64,000 nt of DNA from Allomyces arbusculus (lineage: Eukaryota > Blastocladiomycota > Blastocladiomycetes > Blastocladiales > Blastocladiaceae), in contig JADHYV010000036.1 in NCBI GenBank assembly GCA_027604705.1, positions 124,001-188,000 of the forward strand, written 5' to 3'. The notes under the pieces are model-generated. The model saw only the letters and a program-made list of their open reading frames with translations. It did not search any database and was not told where the DNA came from. The position numbers and the translations under genes were made by a program. Of this stretch, positions 11,228-22,903 are shown one piece after another (position 1 is the first letter of the stretch; every line of letters starts with the position of its first letter).

Positions 11228-12990
11228 TCACACTGTGACGGACGACACGTCCACGACTGCGCACTCGCCCGTCAACAGGCACATAAAGACGCGGTGCATG
11301 GCCTCGCGGCCCGTCAGGACGTCGGCGGGCCCAATCCTTTGCACGGCGACGCCAAGGACCGGCACGCCCGACGGCGGCGTTTCGACACGCACGACGTGGT
11401 GCCGCTGGAGATTCGCGTACCACCCGCCCTTGTCATCATCGTCCACTGTCTGCGGGACGAGAAGCGGCGTCTGGTCGGACGGGACGTCCTCGTCCTCATC
11501 GTCGTCGTCGTCATCGTCGTCATCGGTCGATGCCCATCCGTCGTCGCTCTCCGGATCAAAACCTGGAGCAAACGGCAGCACGGCGGGAGATACGTCCTCA
11601 GACGGGCCCTCACCAACAACCGGCGGATCCTGCCGCACCGCTTTCGCGCGACCAAAACGCGCGCGCACCGAGAAGAGTGCCATTTCACCCCACTGATTCG
11701 TGGCCAAGTACATGTCAGAATCCCCGAGCCGCTCGAGCATGCTCGTTCGGTAGCAGTACCCGGCAAAGTAGGGCCGGGGCCGCGGGAAGAAGAGCGGGTT
11801 CGCGTCGAGCAGCGTGCCGTTGGGGCCGAGCACGTACATGCCGCCCTTGGACGTGCAGAGAATGAGGCCTGCGGGGCCGGTCGGGACGAGAGCGGGCGGC
11901 GGTGCGCCGTCGGCGGTGGGTGGAGTGACGTCCAGCGCGTTTTCAGCGGGGAGAGCGACGTCGAGCGCGTCGAACGGGACAAATTCGACTTGCCACATCC
12001 TGCCCGGTGGTCAGTCAGTGAGCGGAGGAGGTCAAGGGCGGCGGGGTGTGCGGGAAACGAACCATTCGTCAAACGACCTACTCCACACGATGTTCCCCGT
12101 GCGCAGGTCCCACAACTTGCACGATTGGTCGATTGATACGGACGTCAGAAAGTGGCCGGACGCGTCGAACGCGATCGCCGGGACATTGTGGACGTGCCCT
12201 TTGAGAACACGATTTGACTGCTCGTAAACTGGAAGCGATTTGGGCCCGGTCAAGGTGGAAAAGTAGAGGTGCGAGCGCAAGTCCCAGACGGTGATATCGT
12301 GCGAGTTGCACGAAACGGCGAGCAGGTGGCGGTCGTGGTGGATTGCGATGCCCCACGCAGATTGGCCGACCGTGAGCAGGATGGGCGGGCGGTGCAGGAA
12401 TTCGGTCAACCACACCATGACCCTATGGTAGATGTGAGAAACTATATGAAAACACGTGAGGATCAAGAGCAAGGCGATCACACCTCCCAAAATCTAGAGA
12501 GGGGCGGGTTATCAGCGGTGGTCAGTCTGGTTGAGTCTGAACGCTCAACCGCCAGAGAACGCACCGTCGACAGCGACCAGCACCTCGCACTCGCCAAAGT
12601 GACCGACACGAATTTGGTTGATGGTTGGGGTTCCTTCCTGGTTTGGCGTGGCCAAGGGCGTGAGCGTGGGTATTTCGCATTTCGACCGAAGTAAATGGTT
12701 GTTACGAACGTCGGCAGGGTCGGCACTGGGATCGGTTGGACCGTCTGGATGGCTCAGGACCACGACTGGCGTTTCTCCGGTACAGAGCGTGACGGGATCG
12801 ACGGCCAGGCCATGGATCTTGTCGCCGCGAGCAACAAATACGACACCAGGGCGGTTTTCGGACGCGGCTTGCAGCAGATTCCTGATTACCGCGGGCGAAA
12901 TGAGGACTTGGTATTGGGCCTATTTCCACGTGGCACATCCCGGCATCACCAACAGGGATTGATGGGCGGCCAGTACGCTACATTCGCCAT
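11228..12990 (-). CDS. WD-repeat protein, Crt10-like
   Basis: Well-supported exons: 12919-12565, 12483-12078 and 11999-11228 (introns of 81 and 78 bp). They contain VVFVARGDKIHGLAVDPV, then IRVGHFGECEVLVAVDG, then SAWGIAIHHDRHLLAVSC with HDITVWDL, then a classic WD repeat (GHVHNVPAIAFDASGHFLTS leading to CKLWDLRTGNIVW). The order and wording resemble fungal Crt10, a regulator of ribonucleotide reductase genes, but this is from memory. The C-terminal third has an acidic Asp/Glu run (DDDDDDDDDEDED). The stretch at 12483-12420 reads through as hydrophobic sequence and could hide another small intron. The N-terminus is unsure: a 9 nt exon starting at the ATG at 12990 (good context) splices in phase; an alternative start lies near 13078. 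Confidence 0.65.
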
Positions 12991-13374
12991 GGCGCGACTT
13001 GGTGGATGGTGCTCCTCGGGAAAAGCTGCGTGGTGCCGAGCGACTCGACCAAGTGGTGGGTTCTACTGTTTGGCTCATTCATTGTGCATCGAGTTGCGGT
13101 AGGCCGTGGTCGAGGATCACAACTGTGACTTGAGCGCGAATTGCGTCGACGCGCCGGTCGATGTGGTTGATGGTCGTTGGGCGGGGTTTGGCGCGAGCCT
13201 GTCTGGTGAACGGCCAGCCTGCGTCCGAGCAACAGCGCTCTTCCACGTGCATGACAGAAGTGGACAGAGGCGCGCTACCAAGTCCGGCACGCCCACACGA
13301 TGGCGCACGAATCCGCGACGACGGCGCGCATCCGCAAGCTCTTACTCGCCGCAGACGATGCAACGTAAATCATT
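12991..13374. promoter_or_regulatory. Divergent promoter region, WD-repeat gene and C3HC zinc-finger gene
   Basis: About 0.38 kb between head-to-head genes. It may also hold an upstream exon of the minus-strand WD gene. No TATA box was seen. Confidence 0.4.
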
Positions 13375-14675
13375 ATGCCGCACAGTTACCTCGGCAATCC
13401 GAGACCAAGCGCTCAACTAGCCGGCCAACCGACCACCGCCCAGCTCGACCGGTTCCTTACCACGACCGAAAACGGTGGACTTTGCTCCAGTAGACGAATC
13501 CGAAGCCCGGGCAAATCGCAAACCCGCTCCGTCGATTTGCCGACGAGTAACCTCGCGCCAGCCGATTCGCCCAACCCGTGGCCCATCCACGACCCGTTTT
13601 CGCGCGACGACCTCGCCCGGCGCTTAAAGACCTACACCACGGCCACGTTTGCGTTTGCACCTACCAATTTGAACCCGGTCGCGGCCGCGAGCCAAGGCTG
13701 GTGCTACCATGCCGCCAACAACACGCTCGAGTGCGAACTATGCCACTCGATGATCATGCTCGGCGCCGCACTCGAGCAGTCGATTGATAGCGGTGCGCCA
13801 TTGACGGTTTCCATGCCCTTTGTATGAGTGCCTGACCAATGACGTCGATAGAGTCGCCAATCGCCGTCAAGTACCGCGCGTTGCTGAATTCCGAGCACTT
13901 GTCCGACTGCCCGTGGAGGAGACAGCCGTGCTCGACGAGCGTGCAGGAACTGCCGGCGCTGCCGCCGGGCCAGCTCCTGCAGGCTATCCAGGACCGGCTC
14001 GTAGGGTACCCGGAGATCTCGGACGACGGCGTCGTTGACCCGGAGCCGCCGATTCCGGAGAAGGTACGCTTGACCGGATACCCCGACCTCTTTTTGCGTC
14101 ATCATGCTCACTCACTTGGTGTAGGTTCTCGCTCAGTTTCCGAACCACGCCGCAAGCGCCGTCCACTGCGCGCTGCTCAACTGGACTGCGATTCCGCTCG
14201 ACGATTCCGCCGGTGCAACGACCGAGACTGCGAACGCGGCGGTCACATTGACGTGCACGTTCTGCTCGCGCCGCGTCGGGTCCTGGAAGCTCTCCAAAGG
14301 TAGGCGTGAGGCCCACCCCATTTCTCCACCCGAAACTCCAGCATAACCCCTCCTCGTCCTTCAGATAACCCGCTCGACCCGCGCGCCGCACACAAGTGGT
14401 ACTGCCCGTGGTCCGCTTCCGAAGTGCTCGCGCGCATGTGCCGTTTGCTAGCTCCGACAACCAACCCCACGTCGCCAGCATTTGATGTAACCGTGGACGC
14501 TGACGACCCGGCGGTCCAACTCGCGGCGCGGTCGTCGGCGCGTACGGCCATGCACAAGGTGCGGGCCTTGATCGCGCTCACGAGCGCGCCGCTCACCAAG
14601 CGGATGCGCAGCGATGCTGATCAGGCGCGCGAGTGCGCGAAGCGGCAGCGTGTGGACAAAGAAGGGAAGGCATGA
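13375..14675 (+). CDS. NIPA/Rsm1-like C3HC zinc-finger protein (ZC3HC1 family)
   Basis: Exons 13375-13821, 13872-14063, 14125-14299 and 14365-14675 give 374 residues. The first zinc module shows DPFSRDDLARRLKTY, then GWCYHAANNTLECELC and, after a short 50 bp intron, HLSDCPWRRQPC: the Cys-x2-Cys and His-x3-Cys ligands of the C3HC finger. The second module repeats it: TCTFCSRRVGSW, then HKWYCPWS. This twin arrangement is that of animal NIPA/ZC3HC1 and fission-yeast Rsm1. Family members sit at the nuclear pore basket or act in mRNA export. The C-terminus is basic (KRMRSDADQ, KRQRVDKEGKA), suiting nuclear import. The first intron is ambiguous: a 30 bp version is also possible but too short to splice well. 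Confidence 0.85.
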
Positions 14676-15440
14676 AATGAACATTTTTTTAATTTTTCGT
14701 TCTTTGCTGAACCCGCATCCAGCGTTGAGGATCCGCACGGACGAGGTTGGCCGACCAAAATCATGCGCATGGCCATGAAGGACACAGCTGCACTGTGTAC
14801 AGTTGGCAGGTTGTGAATGACGCCAGGGGGCAATTATGCCGCCGCGAGTCAGCCGTTAGGCCTGCAGTGGCGACCGGGCGGTGGGACTGTCAAGGCGTGA
14901 GACGAGCTGTTTGGAGTGTGTCACAGACACGCCTCTTTCACATGCCTCAAGCAGCTGGCGGTCGTTCCCACCACAACACCAGCAGACGCGTTTTCACGGC
15001 CGGTCAATACTCTTCCTCGACGACGCGGCCATCTTCCTCAACGCGGAAGCTGCACGACCGCCGACATGCAACACGCCACACCAGCAACGGCGCGACGTGA
15101 GGGCCGTTAACGTTGTCATATTTCGACCGGCTCGGCACACTCTTGTGGTGGGCACTATCACAAAGCTCGACGCGTTGCTCTTCGGCCTTGTGCGCCAAAT
15201 CTCCCCTGATCCCCGCCACCAACCGCGGTCCATTCGGCGTTCAAATGACAAGTCCGCACAGCCGCGCGCAACCCGCGCCTGTCACCACCCAGTCTCAGCA
15301 CTTACCACACCCAACACGGAACCGCGTCGAGGACGTAAACGGGGTCAATAAGGCTGGGCAAGAATAGTATGGATGTAATCTGAACCGGCCAGTCTTGGCC
15401 CAGTCACGCCATGCTGGTCATCCAGTCTTCTCCTCGTCGT
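14676..15440. other. Convergent intergenic region
   Basis: About 0.77 kb between 3' ends of the C3HC gene and CFAP61. I see only shadow ORFs and no RNA gene or repeat. Confidence 0.5.
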
Positions 15441-18400
15441 TCACGGCGCCGCAGTCGCGAGAAACGCACGCAAATCCCGTGCCGCACGCTTGGCTGCAGC
15501 CGCGTCGCCTGCGCGCTCAAACCTGTGCAGAACGGCCTCGCGCTCGTCCTTGGACGGCTACAATATAGTGCGCTGAGTGGAGTGGAAAGCATTTGACGAA
15601 ATCCAGACATGACTGGACGTACGTTTGCTCCCGCTTGTGCCATCTCCAAAAGATCCTGCGCCCAATCGCCATCCTCCGCGCAACCATGGAGTGCTGCCGC
15701 GCGCATGTGTGCCATGGCCGCGCGGAACCGGTCGTGGAAGACAGCCTGGAACTGCGGCAGGTGCAAATAACTATCAGGCACAGCCCGCCCCAGTCAGTCC
15801 ATCCACCCATGCTCCCTAGTCCACGGAAACGCACGTACTCGAACAGATCCTCGACCAATCCGTCGTCAAACCGGTCCGCCAACCGGCCCAGGTACCGCTC
15901 ATTCATTCCGAATACCGCGATCGCGCGGTCCACGTTCAAGGACCGGTCGCCAACGTACGCCATTTCCATGATCCGCCCGCGCGAATCAACTTGCATGTCG
16001 ACGTGTGACACGGGCGCGCCATCACGGTGCGTCGCGAGCGACCGCCGTGCGCCGACGCAGATGGTTGCGTAGAACGGTGTGGGCGGGGTCATGGAGAGAT
16101 AGTGGAGCGAGCCGGCGACGGTCGCGGTCTCGACGATCGCGGCGTTGTAGGCGTGGAGAGGAGAGGCGAAGGAGTCGGTGTCGGGCATACCGCGGAGGAC
16201 ATGCGCGACCTAGCATGGAGAAATGAGGTGAGAAGCATCGCTGTCAAACGTCGCGAAAAAACAGCGTACTCGTTGCCCCACTTCGCGACTGCTCACGTCC
16301 GCGAGCGTCCACGCGATTCCTTCTTTGCGCGAGAATCGTGTCGCCGTACCCGCCGCCAAACTACCCCAAGTCACACAGTCAGTCATCTATCCCTTCTCCA
16401 CCCGTTTCAAAAATCCATCGGACGTACATGGCTGGATCGCATGTTCCAAACTCGCCGCCAATCACGATCCCATTATCAAAAACGAGTGACGCGTCATGGA
16501 CCATGCGGAAATTCATGGTCGTCACTTTCTTCTCGTGCGCAAGAACCAGCAGGTCACACGGGATGTCACAGTCGCCGACGCGCACGCCCGTAACACGGTC
16601 GAGCGCCGTCTTGATCGCGGTCGCGTCAAGCGACTCGACGAGCCGGACGCCGGCCGACGTGTACCGCGCACGGATCAGGCTGGCGCGTGCGGCGAGCGGC
16701 GCAGGCCAGGCAGTTGGCGCACCAGCGACGTGGGTGACGTTGGCTGCAGCGTAGCCTGCGTCAAGCAGGACTACCAACGGCCGTGGGAGAATAAGTTGGA
16801 GCCGAGCCAACCACCGCAGGCGCGGAAAAAACATACCCGAGACGGCATGGAACGCAGATGCACTCGCCCCATGCACGACAACCCCGCGCGGCGCGCGCTC
16901 TTTCGCAGCCAGCACCACACTAAGATGTGCCGCGTCGAACGGGACCAAGTTGGGGACGTGCGCGACGGACGCGTCCGTTTCGCCCGCCGACGGCGCTGTA
17001 AACGCGCGGCCGGGCGCGAGGACGAGCTGGTCGTACGCGACGGATCCGCCGCGGCGCAGACGCACGCGCTTGTCGCCGCGGATGATGGCTTGTACGGTAT
17101 TGCGGATGATGTTGGTGAAGAGCGGGAATCCGACACAATGGGGCCTGTGATCCAGACAGGTAAGTAGTGCGGAGAAGCATGTTTCGGGGTGGAGAAGAGC
17201 AGTACCGGACAAGCGTGCGGGACGGCTCGAGCTGGGGCCGGACTGTGAAGCCCTCTGTCGAGATGAGCGTCAGGTTGGTGAAGCACGTTTGCTCGTCCTA
17301 ATCAAAGCAAGAGCGGTCAGTTAATCGCCGCTGAGTGCCCACACGATACACCACATACGAAAATGAGCTCCTCGATGCAGCTCAAGTTGCAGTCCGACGC
17401 GCCAACAAGCACATAGCGTGCGTTATTGGCGAAACGCGGGTCGTAGACAATACTGTTGCACATCAAGAGCAACGGGTGCGTGCACATGGGCTCAAGCACG
17501 CGCCGCGGGCGCACGGGCACCATTTCGGCGCGCAAAATCTTGAGCGACATGAAGTCCATGGGCGGGACGCACGGGTGGACGAGCATCGACGTTTCGGCCA
17601 GGTTCATGATGTCCTGTGGAAAAGAAGCTGCGATGAGGCCGACGCTTTGGATCGAAGCGAGAGGATGGGGTGAACAAACCTGCAAAACCCACCGCGCATG
17701 ACATTCGAAGAGCGGGTTCATGGCGAGCATCTCGCACATATTGAGCTTGAGGGCCGTGTCGTGGAGCCGCGGCTCGACCCACCGCTCGACGTCAAATTCG
17801 CGCACGTACTGGTCGATTGGCGCGTGCTTGAGCAGAGCGACACCAACCAGCTGCTGGTATGCCTCGACGACAAAGAAGGAGCCTATGAGCCGTAACAGGC
17901 AATCAGCACTGCCCCCCCCCCCCCTCCCCCCCAACAGTGACACGATAAAAAATAACCAACGTACGCCCGTCCTGGCGGCACGGTTCGAACTCGGCGTCAC
18001 ACGCGCGCAGCTGCTCTTCCCACGTGTTCGACTGCAGCAAGTTCAAAACGCCCAGCACATCCTTGGCCGTTCCGCGACGCACGGTGACCTTATCCTGGTG
18101 CCCGAACCGGTGCGCCATGTAGAGAATGTGTGCGGGCTGCTTGGTTGAAACACTCGGCACGCGCGTGAACCGGCCGCCGCCACCGCTTGCCACGAGCAGC
18201 GGGATCTCGGCGCAGGTCGACGGCTGCGTTAGAAGACAGTAGTCTCGCGCCGGCATGGCGTCGAACAGGGGCTGGCCGGGTAGAGAACAGTCGGTGTTAG
18301 TTTCTGGTCAGGAAGTGTGATAAAGACAGTGTACCTTGATCAGCTCGGTGCTCTGGTGCATGTACCGGTCGTCAATGCAGAACAGATGGATTGCAAACGC

Positions 18401-19823
18401 GTTGTGCTCGCCGTTGACAGCCGGGCGCGCCGCATCTTTGACGCGCTGCGCGTAGTCGGGCACCATGCTCGCCTGTGCCGTTTGGGACGTGCCGGTTGTC
18501 GGAACATCACTACCCGTGGCATCCTCAATTGTGTCACCAGCGCGCTCACTGGCAAGATGCTGCGCAGATGCGTGGACAGACGCGACGCGCGCGAATGGTG
18601 TTGCCTCGATGTCGGTCACGGATGCTATTGTGAAGACTGGTGAGTTCCGAAGAAGGTGGAGAAATAAGCTCAGGATTGTCGAAAACCGTACCATTCAACA
18701 GATCGGTGTAGAGATCGAGCGCAAAGTACTTGCCGAGCACGGACACGTCCACGTCGGTCGAGGCGCTCACGAACCCAACGGCGGTGCCTTCTTGTTCGGC
18801 AACGAGCGAGACGACGGCAGGGTTCCGGCTCTCAAGAATTTCGGCGACGTGGTAATCGCCTGCGTCAGGTGGGAGCATCTGAGTTCAAGTAAAGAAGGAC
18901 GATTAGCTGAGCCCTGGCGGTCGCTCATTTCACAGAGCAGCCCAGGAACGTGCGTTCTGCGCCTTGAAAAGGGGAACCAAGTCGTCGCAGTCCTCAACGC
19001 GTGCGCGGCGCACGGTCAGCGGCGGCAGGACCGTGGCACGCCGACACACGTAGAGCGCAAACGGGACGGCCGGGCCCGACGGTAGCACTTGTTCAAAGAG
19101 CTCGATGCTGTCGGCCGGGCCATCGGCGGCATGACGTGTGCTGAAGTGCTGGAGCCGCGGAAATTGTTGTTTGGCCGGGCGCGGAATTTTGGCACGGAAG
19201 CAGTCGAGTAACGGGGTCGTGGCGGGCAAAATCAGCGCAACATGTGCAAGCCGCGGCGAGAGGGAGAAGACGGTGCGTAGGAAGTTAGGGAGCAGCGTGG
19301 CCGTGTCGGCGCGAGTCGCAGCGAAGCGCGACATAAAGAGCGTGTTGATGCGCTACAATCGAGAATCACACCCATCAGTCTCGTGCCGAGCAGAGGAGCA
19401 GGTCCGGATGGCTCTGAACACAACGCACCTCGAGCTTGGCCGCCTGGAAGTGCTGCTTGGCCCACGCGTCCCAACCGGCCGTGCGCATATCGCGCAGGAC
19501 GTTGGCATCGAACCGGTGCGCGGGCGGGCGCGCGCTCAAGGCCAGATACCCGTCCACTTGCAGTTGATCTGCCACGGCCGGTTCGGCTGGTTCAGCGACC
19601 AGCGCAATGACCGACGTGTCGCTATGCGCAACGAGTTTACTGGTAAGGGCTTTTGTCGTAAACTTGGTCGCGGTTGGAATGGTGGATACATTTCTTGAGC
19701 CGCCGTGCTGAGCCCCCATCCAAAATGCTCGGCGGGGAGATGGTCGCCGGCGGACCCTTGCAGAAGCGCGTCGATGGCGGGCGCGTGCGCGAGCGTCGCC
19801 CTGCGAATAGTTGCGCTCGCCAT
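15441..19823 (-). CDS. CFAP61: CFAP61 homologue (cilia- and flagella-associated protein 61)
   Basis: Fourteen exons (minus): 19823-19690, 19639-19429, 19352-18950, 18859-18692, 18636-18335, 18271-17965, 17882-17680, 17613-17359, 17297-17206, 17144-16428, 16360-16270, 16209-15839, 15770-15623, 15557-15441; 1,172 residues, close to animal CFAP61 (~1,240). N-terminal GNAT-like half: MASATIRRATLAHAPAIDAL, and GDYHVAEILESR with EQEGTAVGFVSASTDV. C-terminal half is the FAD/NAD oxidoreductase-like domain: RVRLRRGGSVAYDQLVLAPG, then CDPAILAAGTATRFSRK and DLFDYLHLPQFQAVFHDRF. In model flagellates this protein belongs to the calmodulin-spoke complex of the axoneme. Exon 3's donor (after 18950) is the weakest junction. 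The gene is divergent from the CNBD protein, with 235 bp between start codons. Confidence 0.92.
17912..17932 (+). repeat. Poly-C tract inside a CFAP61 intron
   Basis: Thirteen C, one T, seven C on the plus strand, within the 17883-17964 intron; G-rich on the transcript. Confidence 0.85.
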
Positions 19824-20058
19824 GGTCGTACTGGAGCACCTGACGGTGAGCGTGCAGACGGCCAAAAGATCCGCGAGAGGAGAACAAACGACAAACGAGC
19901 AGATCAGCATCGCAACCTCATTCCAACGTGACCGCGTTCGATCAACAACACCTGTCTTCGGTCTATTCTCGCCGGCCTCGAATTGCGCTGCAGCACCACG
20001 GCCACCGGACACACTCGATGCTGTCGCAACTACCCGCATTCGCACTGCTGCCGCCAGA
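19824..20058. promoter_or_regulatory. Bidirectional promoter region, CFAP61 and tandem-CNBD gene
   Basis: Only 235 bp separate the two start codons, so both promoters and 5' UTRs must lie here. No TATA box is evident. The close divergence suggests co-expression with flagellar genes (inference). Confidence 0.55.
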
Positions 20059-22903
20059 ATGACCAGCGCCGCCGAGCCCTCGCCCGCCGTTGGTGGTGTG
20101 GATCCGCTCGTGGCCACCACCGACACGTTGCACGCGTTCCACCCGCAGTTTTTCCGAGCCGCCGGCGCCGAATTCTGCGAGCGAAGCATTCAACAACTCG
20201 CCGCCAGCACGAGCTCAAGCGCTGCTGCAACGCGCGGCCCGCAACACTACTCTTCACGCGCTGCCGCTGCTGCTGTCTTTGCACCGCCGCGCGAGCGCTC
20301 CCGGACCCCGTCGCCGTCACCAACGAGGGCGAGTAGCAGCAGGCCGAGGCCACCGTCGTGCGCTCCGTGTGCGTCATCTCTTCACGGTGCGCAGGCACAT
20401 GCGGAGCTGCACCCTTCGGTCGTCGAGGAAATGACGCGGGATGTTCTGCTGCGGAGAGCGCGTGTCACAGCAACATCCTCGTCCGCAACCCCACTCACGT
20501 CTCCTGTACCGTCGCCGACCCGTCAGCGGACGACAGTCTTCGCATCGTCATCCCCTACTCGTGCCGCATTCCGCCCGCTCGACGTTCCAGCCGCCCACGC
20601 ACCGATAGCGGCCGCACCGCCACCTGCACCGCCGACGGCGGTCAACGTGGCCAAGCTCGTCGCGCTCGCGACTTCCACCTGGCCTGCTACCCCTGCACCG
20701 AGCCAATATCCCGCCGACCTCCCCGCGCGGCCCGCAACTGCCGACGGGCGCCGCGCCCTCCTCGCGTCTGCGAGACCGCGTACACCGCCACCACCCGACG
20801 ATACGCACCGCGCGTTTCTCTCGGCTGTCACCGCATGCATTACTCCAGCCGTACCCGTCCCTTCACCCGCAATTGAGGTCGCCGGGATCTCGCGCGACCG
20901 CGGCGACCGTGTGCGTAAAGCCGCCCAGGCCACCGCGAAACGCGCAGCCAAAGATCAGGCGAGGAAGGGGAAGGGCAAGACATCAGAAGCAGAGGATGTG
21001 CTGGTGGGATCGCTCGTCGATGTACCGGCGATCGACGACGTCGTAATTTCGATCCCGACGCCCGCAGCTGTGACGGTGAGAGGTGGTGGAGGGCGGCGCG
21101 ACTCGACCCCGTCGTCGCCGCAATCGCCGACGTCGCCGCGGTTCCCGCCCGCCGCGGCACGCGTTAGAGGAGCCGCACCCACCGCGCGACCCGCACCTTC
21201 GCCACCGCGTGTTGCGGCTGCACCAAAGGAATCGCGCTCGAGTAAGCCGCGTCCGCTCGGCTCGCGTGGCGTACCGCTCCTCCGTCTGACGCGGCGCGGA
21301 TCGGTCGGACCGCGCTCCCCGGGCGGTGGTGGCGGTGGAACCGCGCACGAGTCCATGACATCGACCAACAGCAGCAACTACAGTCTCGAAAGCCTTTCAT
21401 CAGTCTCGTCCGTCTCGGCACCGATTCGCGGAACCACCGCGAACGCTGCGCTCGGCTTGATCAGTCCCGGCGAACTGACGTTGTCTGAGTCGGACCGCGC
21501 GAAACTGGTCGAGTTTTACCGGCAGAACCGGCCAGACGTGGCCGGGTTTTCGACCTATGATCACACCAAGGTCGTTCGCGTCTTGCACAAGCGGCCGCAC
21601 CAGCGAACCAAGCGCGAAGTCAAGGTGGCCTACAAGTACCTGCACCGGCTCAAGGAGTTTGAGCGGATTTCGATGTTTGTCATGATGGACCTGATTTCAT
21701 GCATGCACGTGGACGAGTTTGACGAGGGCATGTTCGTGTTCAAGCAGGGTACACATGTTTGCTTGTATCGGCACAACCATGGGTCGAGAGGCTCACGTTG
21801 CTTGGAACCTCGAATGTAGGGGACATTGGGACGTGCTGGTACGTGATTCTGAGCGGCGGGTGCCAGATCTGCGTGTCGCCGACCGGCAATGTCTCTGACA
21901 TGGTGCATACGATCTGGATGTACTCGCTTCGATCTTTGCCGATTCTTTGCTGACCAAAGCCTTGGCGCTTATTTTTAGCGACCTGTGCGTGTCCTCAGCG
22001 CCGGGTGCGGGTTCGGCGAACTCGCGCTCATGTCCGACAAACCAAGAGGAGCGACGATCAAGACGCTCACGAAGACCGTATGTAGGCATGGTTCTCAGCC
22101 GTCCCCACCCATCTTATTCCACCCGCTTACCCGTCCCATCGAACCCCTTTCCTCTCCTCCAGATCCTCGCCCGTGTCGAAAAGGACACGTACGCGCGCAT
22201 CATGCGGCTTCAGCACACGCAGGACCTTACGCTCAAGACCAAATTCTTGCAAAAGATCGTGCCATTCGACACGTGGCCGGAACCCTCGGCGCGCGCCGTC
22301 GCCGAAGTAATTGAATGGACCAACTACCGACCCGGCGAAGTGATCGTGCGCGAGGGCCACCCAACGACGTGCATTCATTTCGTCTCGCAGGGCGTCGTCG
22401 ATTGCTATCGTACATGCACGCTCGCAGACGGAACGTTGTCGCAGGTCAAGGTGGCAACGCTCGGGCCCGCCGAGTACTTTAACGAGAGTCTCGTTCAGAC
22501 CGGGCGTGCGGTCGGGTCGGCCGCCGGGTCGCGCGGGGCGGCCGGGGAGCCGGCCGAGACGGTGTGGGCGTCGCCCGTGACGGCGATTGCGAGGGGGGCC
22601 GTGACGCTCGGGAATGTCGCGGTGTTGGATGCGCGCGCCAAGTTGGCCGTCGCGCTCGTCGTGAAACCCATGTATGACCAGTCGCCGGCGGAGCTCGCGC
22701 GGATGGCCGCGGCGCAGGCCGAGAAGGCGAGATGGGTAAAAGTGCGAAGGCAGAACCTCGATGCGCTCGCCAAGGAGGTATTGCATGACCCGGCCGCGTC
22801 GTGGCGAGCGCTGGTCGCGCGTCGCGCGAGGGGCGCTGAGGGGGCGTTGGACGGCGATGGAGCAAAGAGAAAGAAGGCTGCGGCGCGTGTGAGAGCGACT
22901 TGA
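20059..22903 (+). CDS. Tandem cyclic-nucleotide-binding-domain protein
   Basis: Exons 20059-21748, 21820-21902, 21979-22077 and 22163-22903 give 870 residues. The ATG at 20059 (MTSAAEPSPAV) is preferred: an upstream in-frame ATG at 19705 would overlap CFAP61 exon 1. The first ~430 residues are Pro/Ala/Ser/Thr-rich and probably disordered. CNBD 1 follows a helical segment (VRVLHKRPHQRTKREVKVAY): GDIGTCWYVILSGGC, then AGCGFGELALMSDKPRGATI, keeping the phosphate-binding Glu and Arg. CNBD 2 starts at VPFDTWPEP, with YRPGEVIVREG and HFVSQGVVDCYR, but its phosphate cassette (LGPAEYFNESLVQ) lacks the Arg and may not bind ligand. The C-terminus is basic and helical. No kinase, channel or PKA docking domain is seen. 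Architecture recalls CNBD2-type proteins. It is probably a cytosolic or axonemal cGMP/cAMP sensor (inference). Confidence 0.83.

Noticed and set aside
19705-21819. 704-residue ORF starting at 19705 as the CNBD protein
   Set aside because: Its first 118 codons are antisense to CFAP61 exon 1 and the shared promoter; the 3' end runs into an intron.
20059-22903. PKA regulatory subunit
   Set aside because: Two CNBDs are present, but no N-terminal dimerisation/docking domain or inhibitor site is visible and the second CNBD lacks the phosphate Arg.
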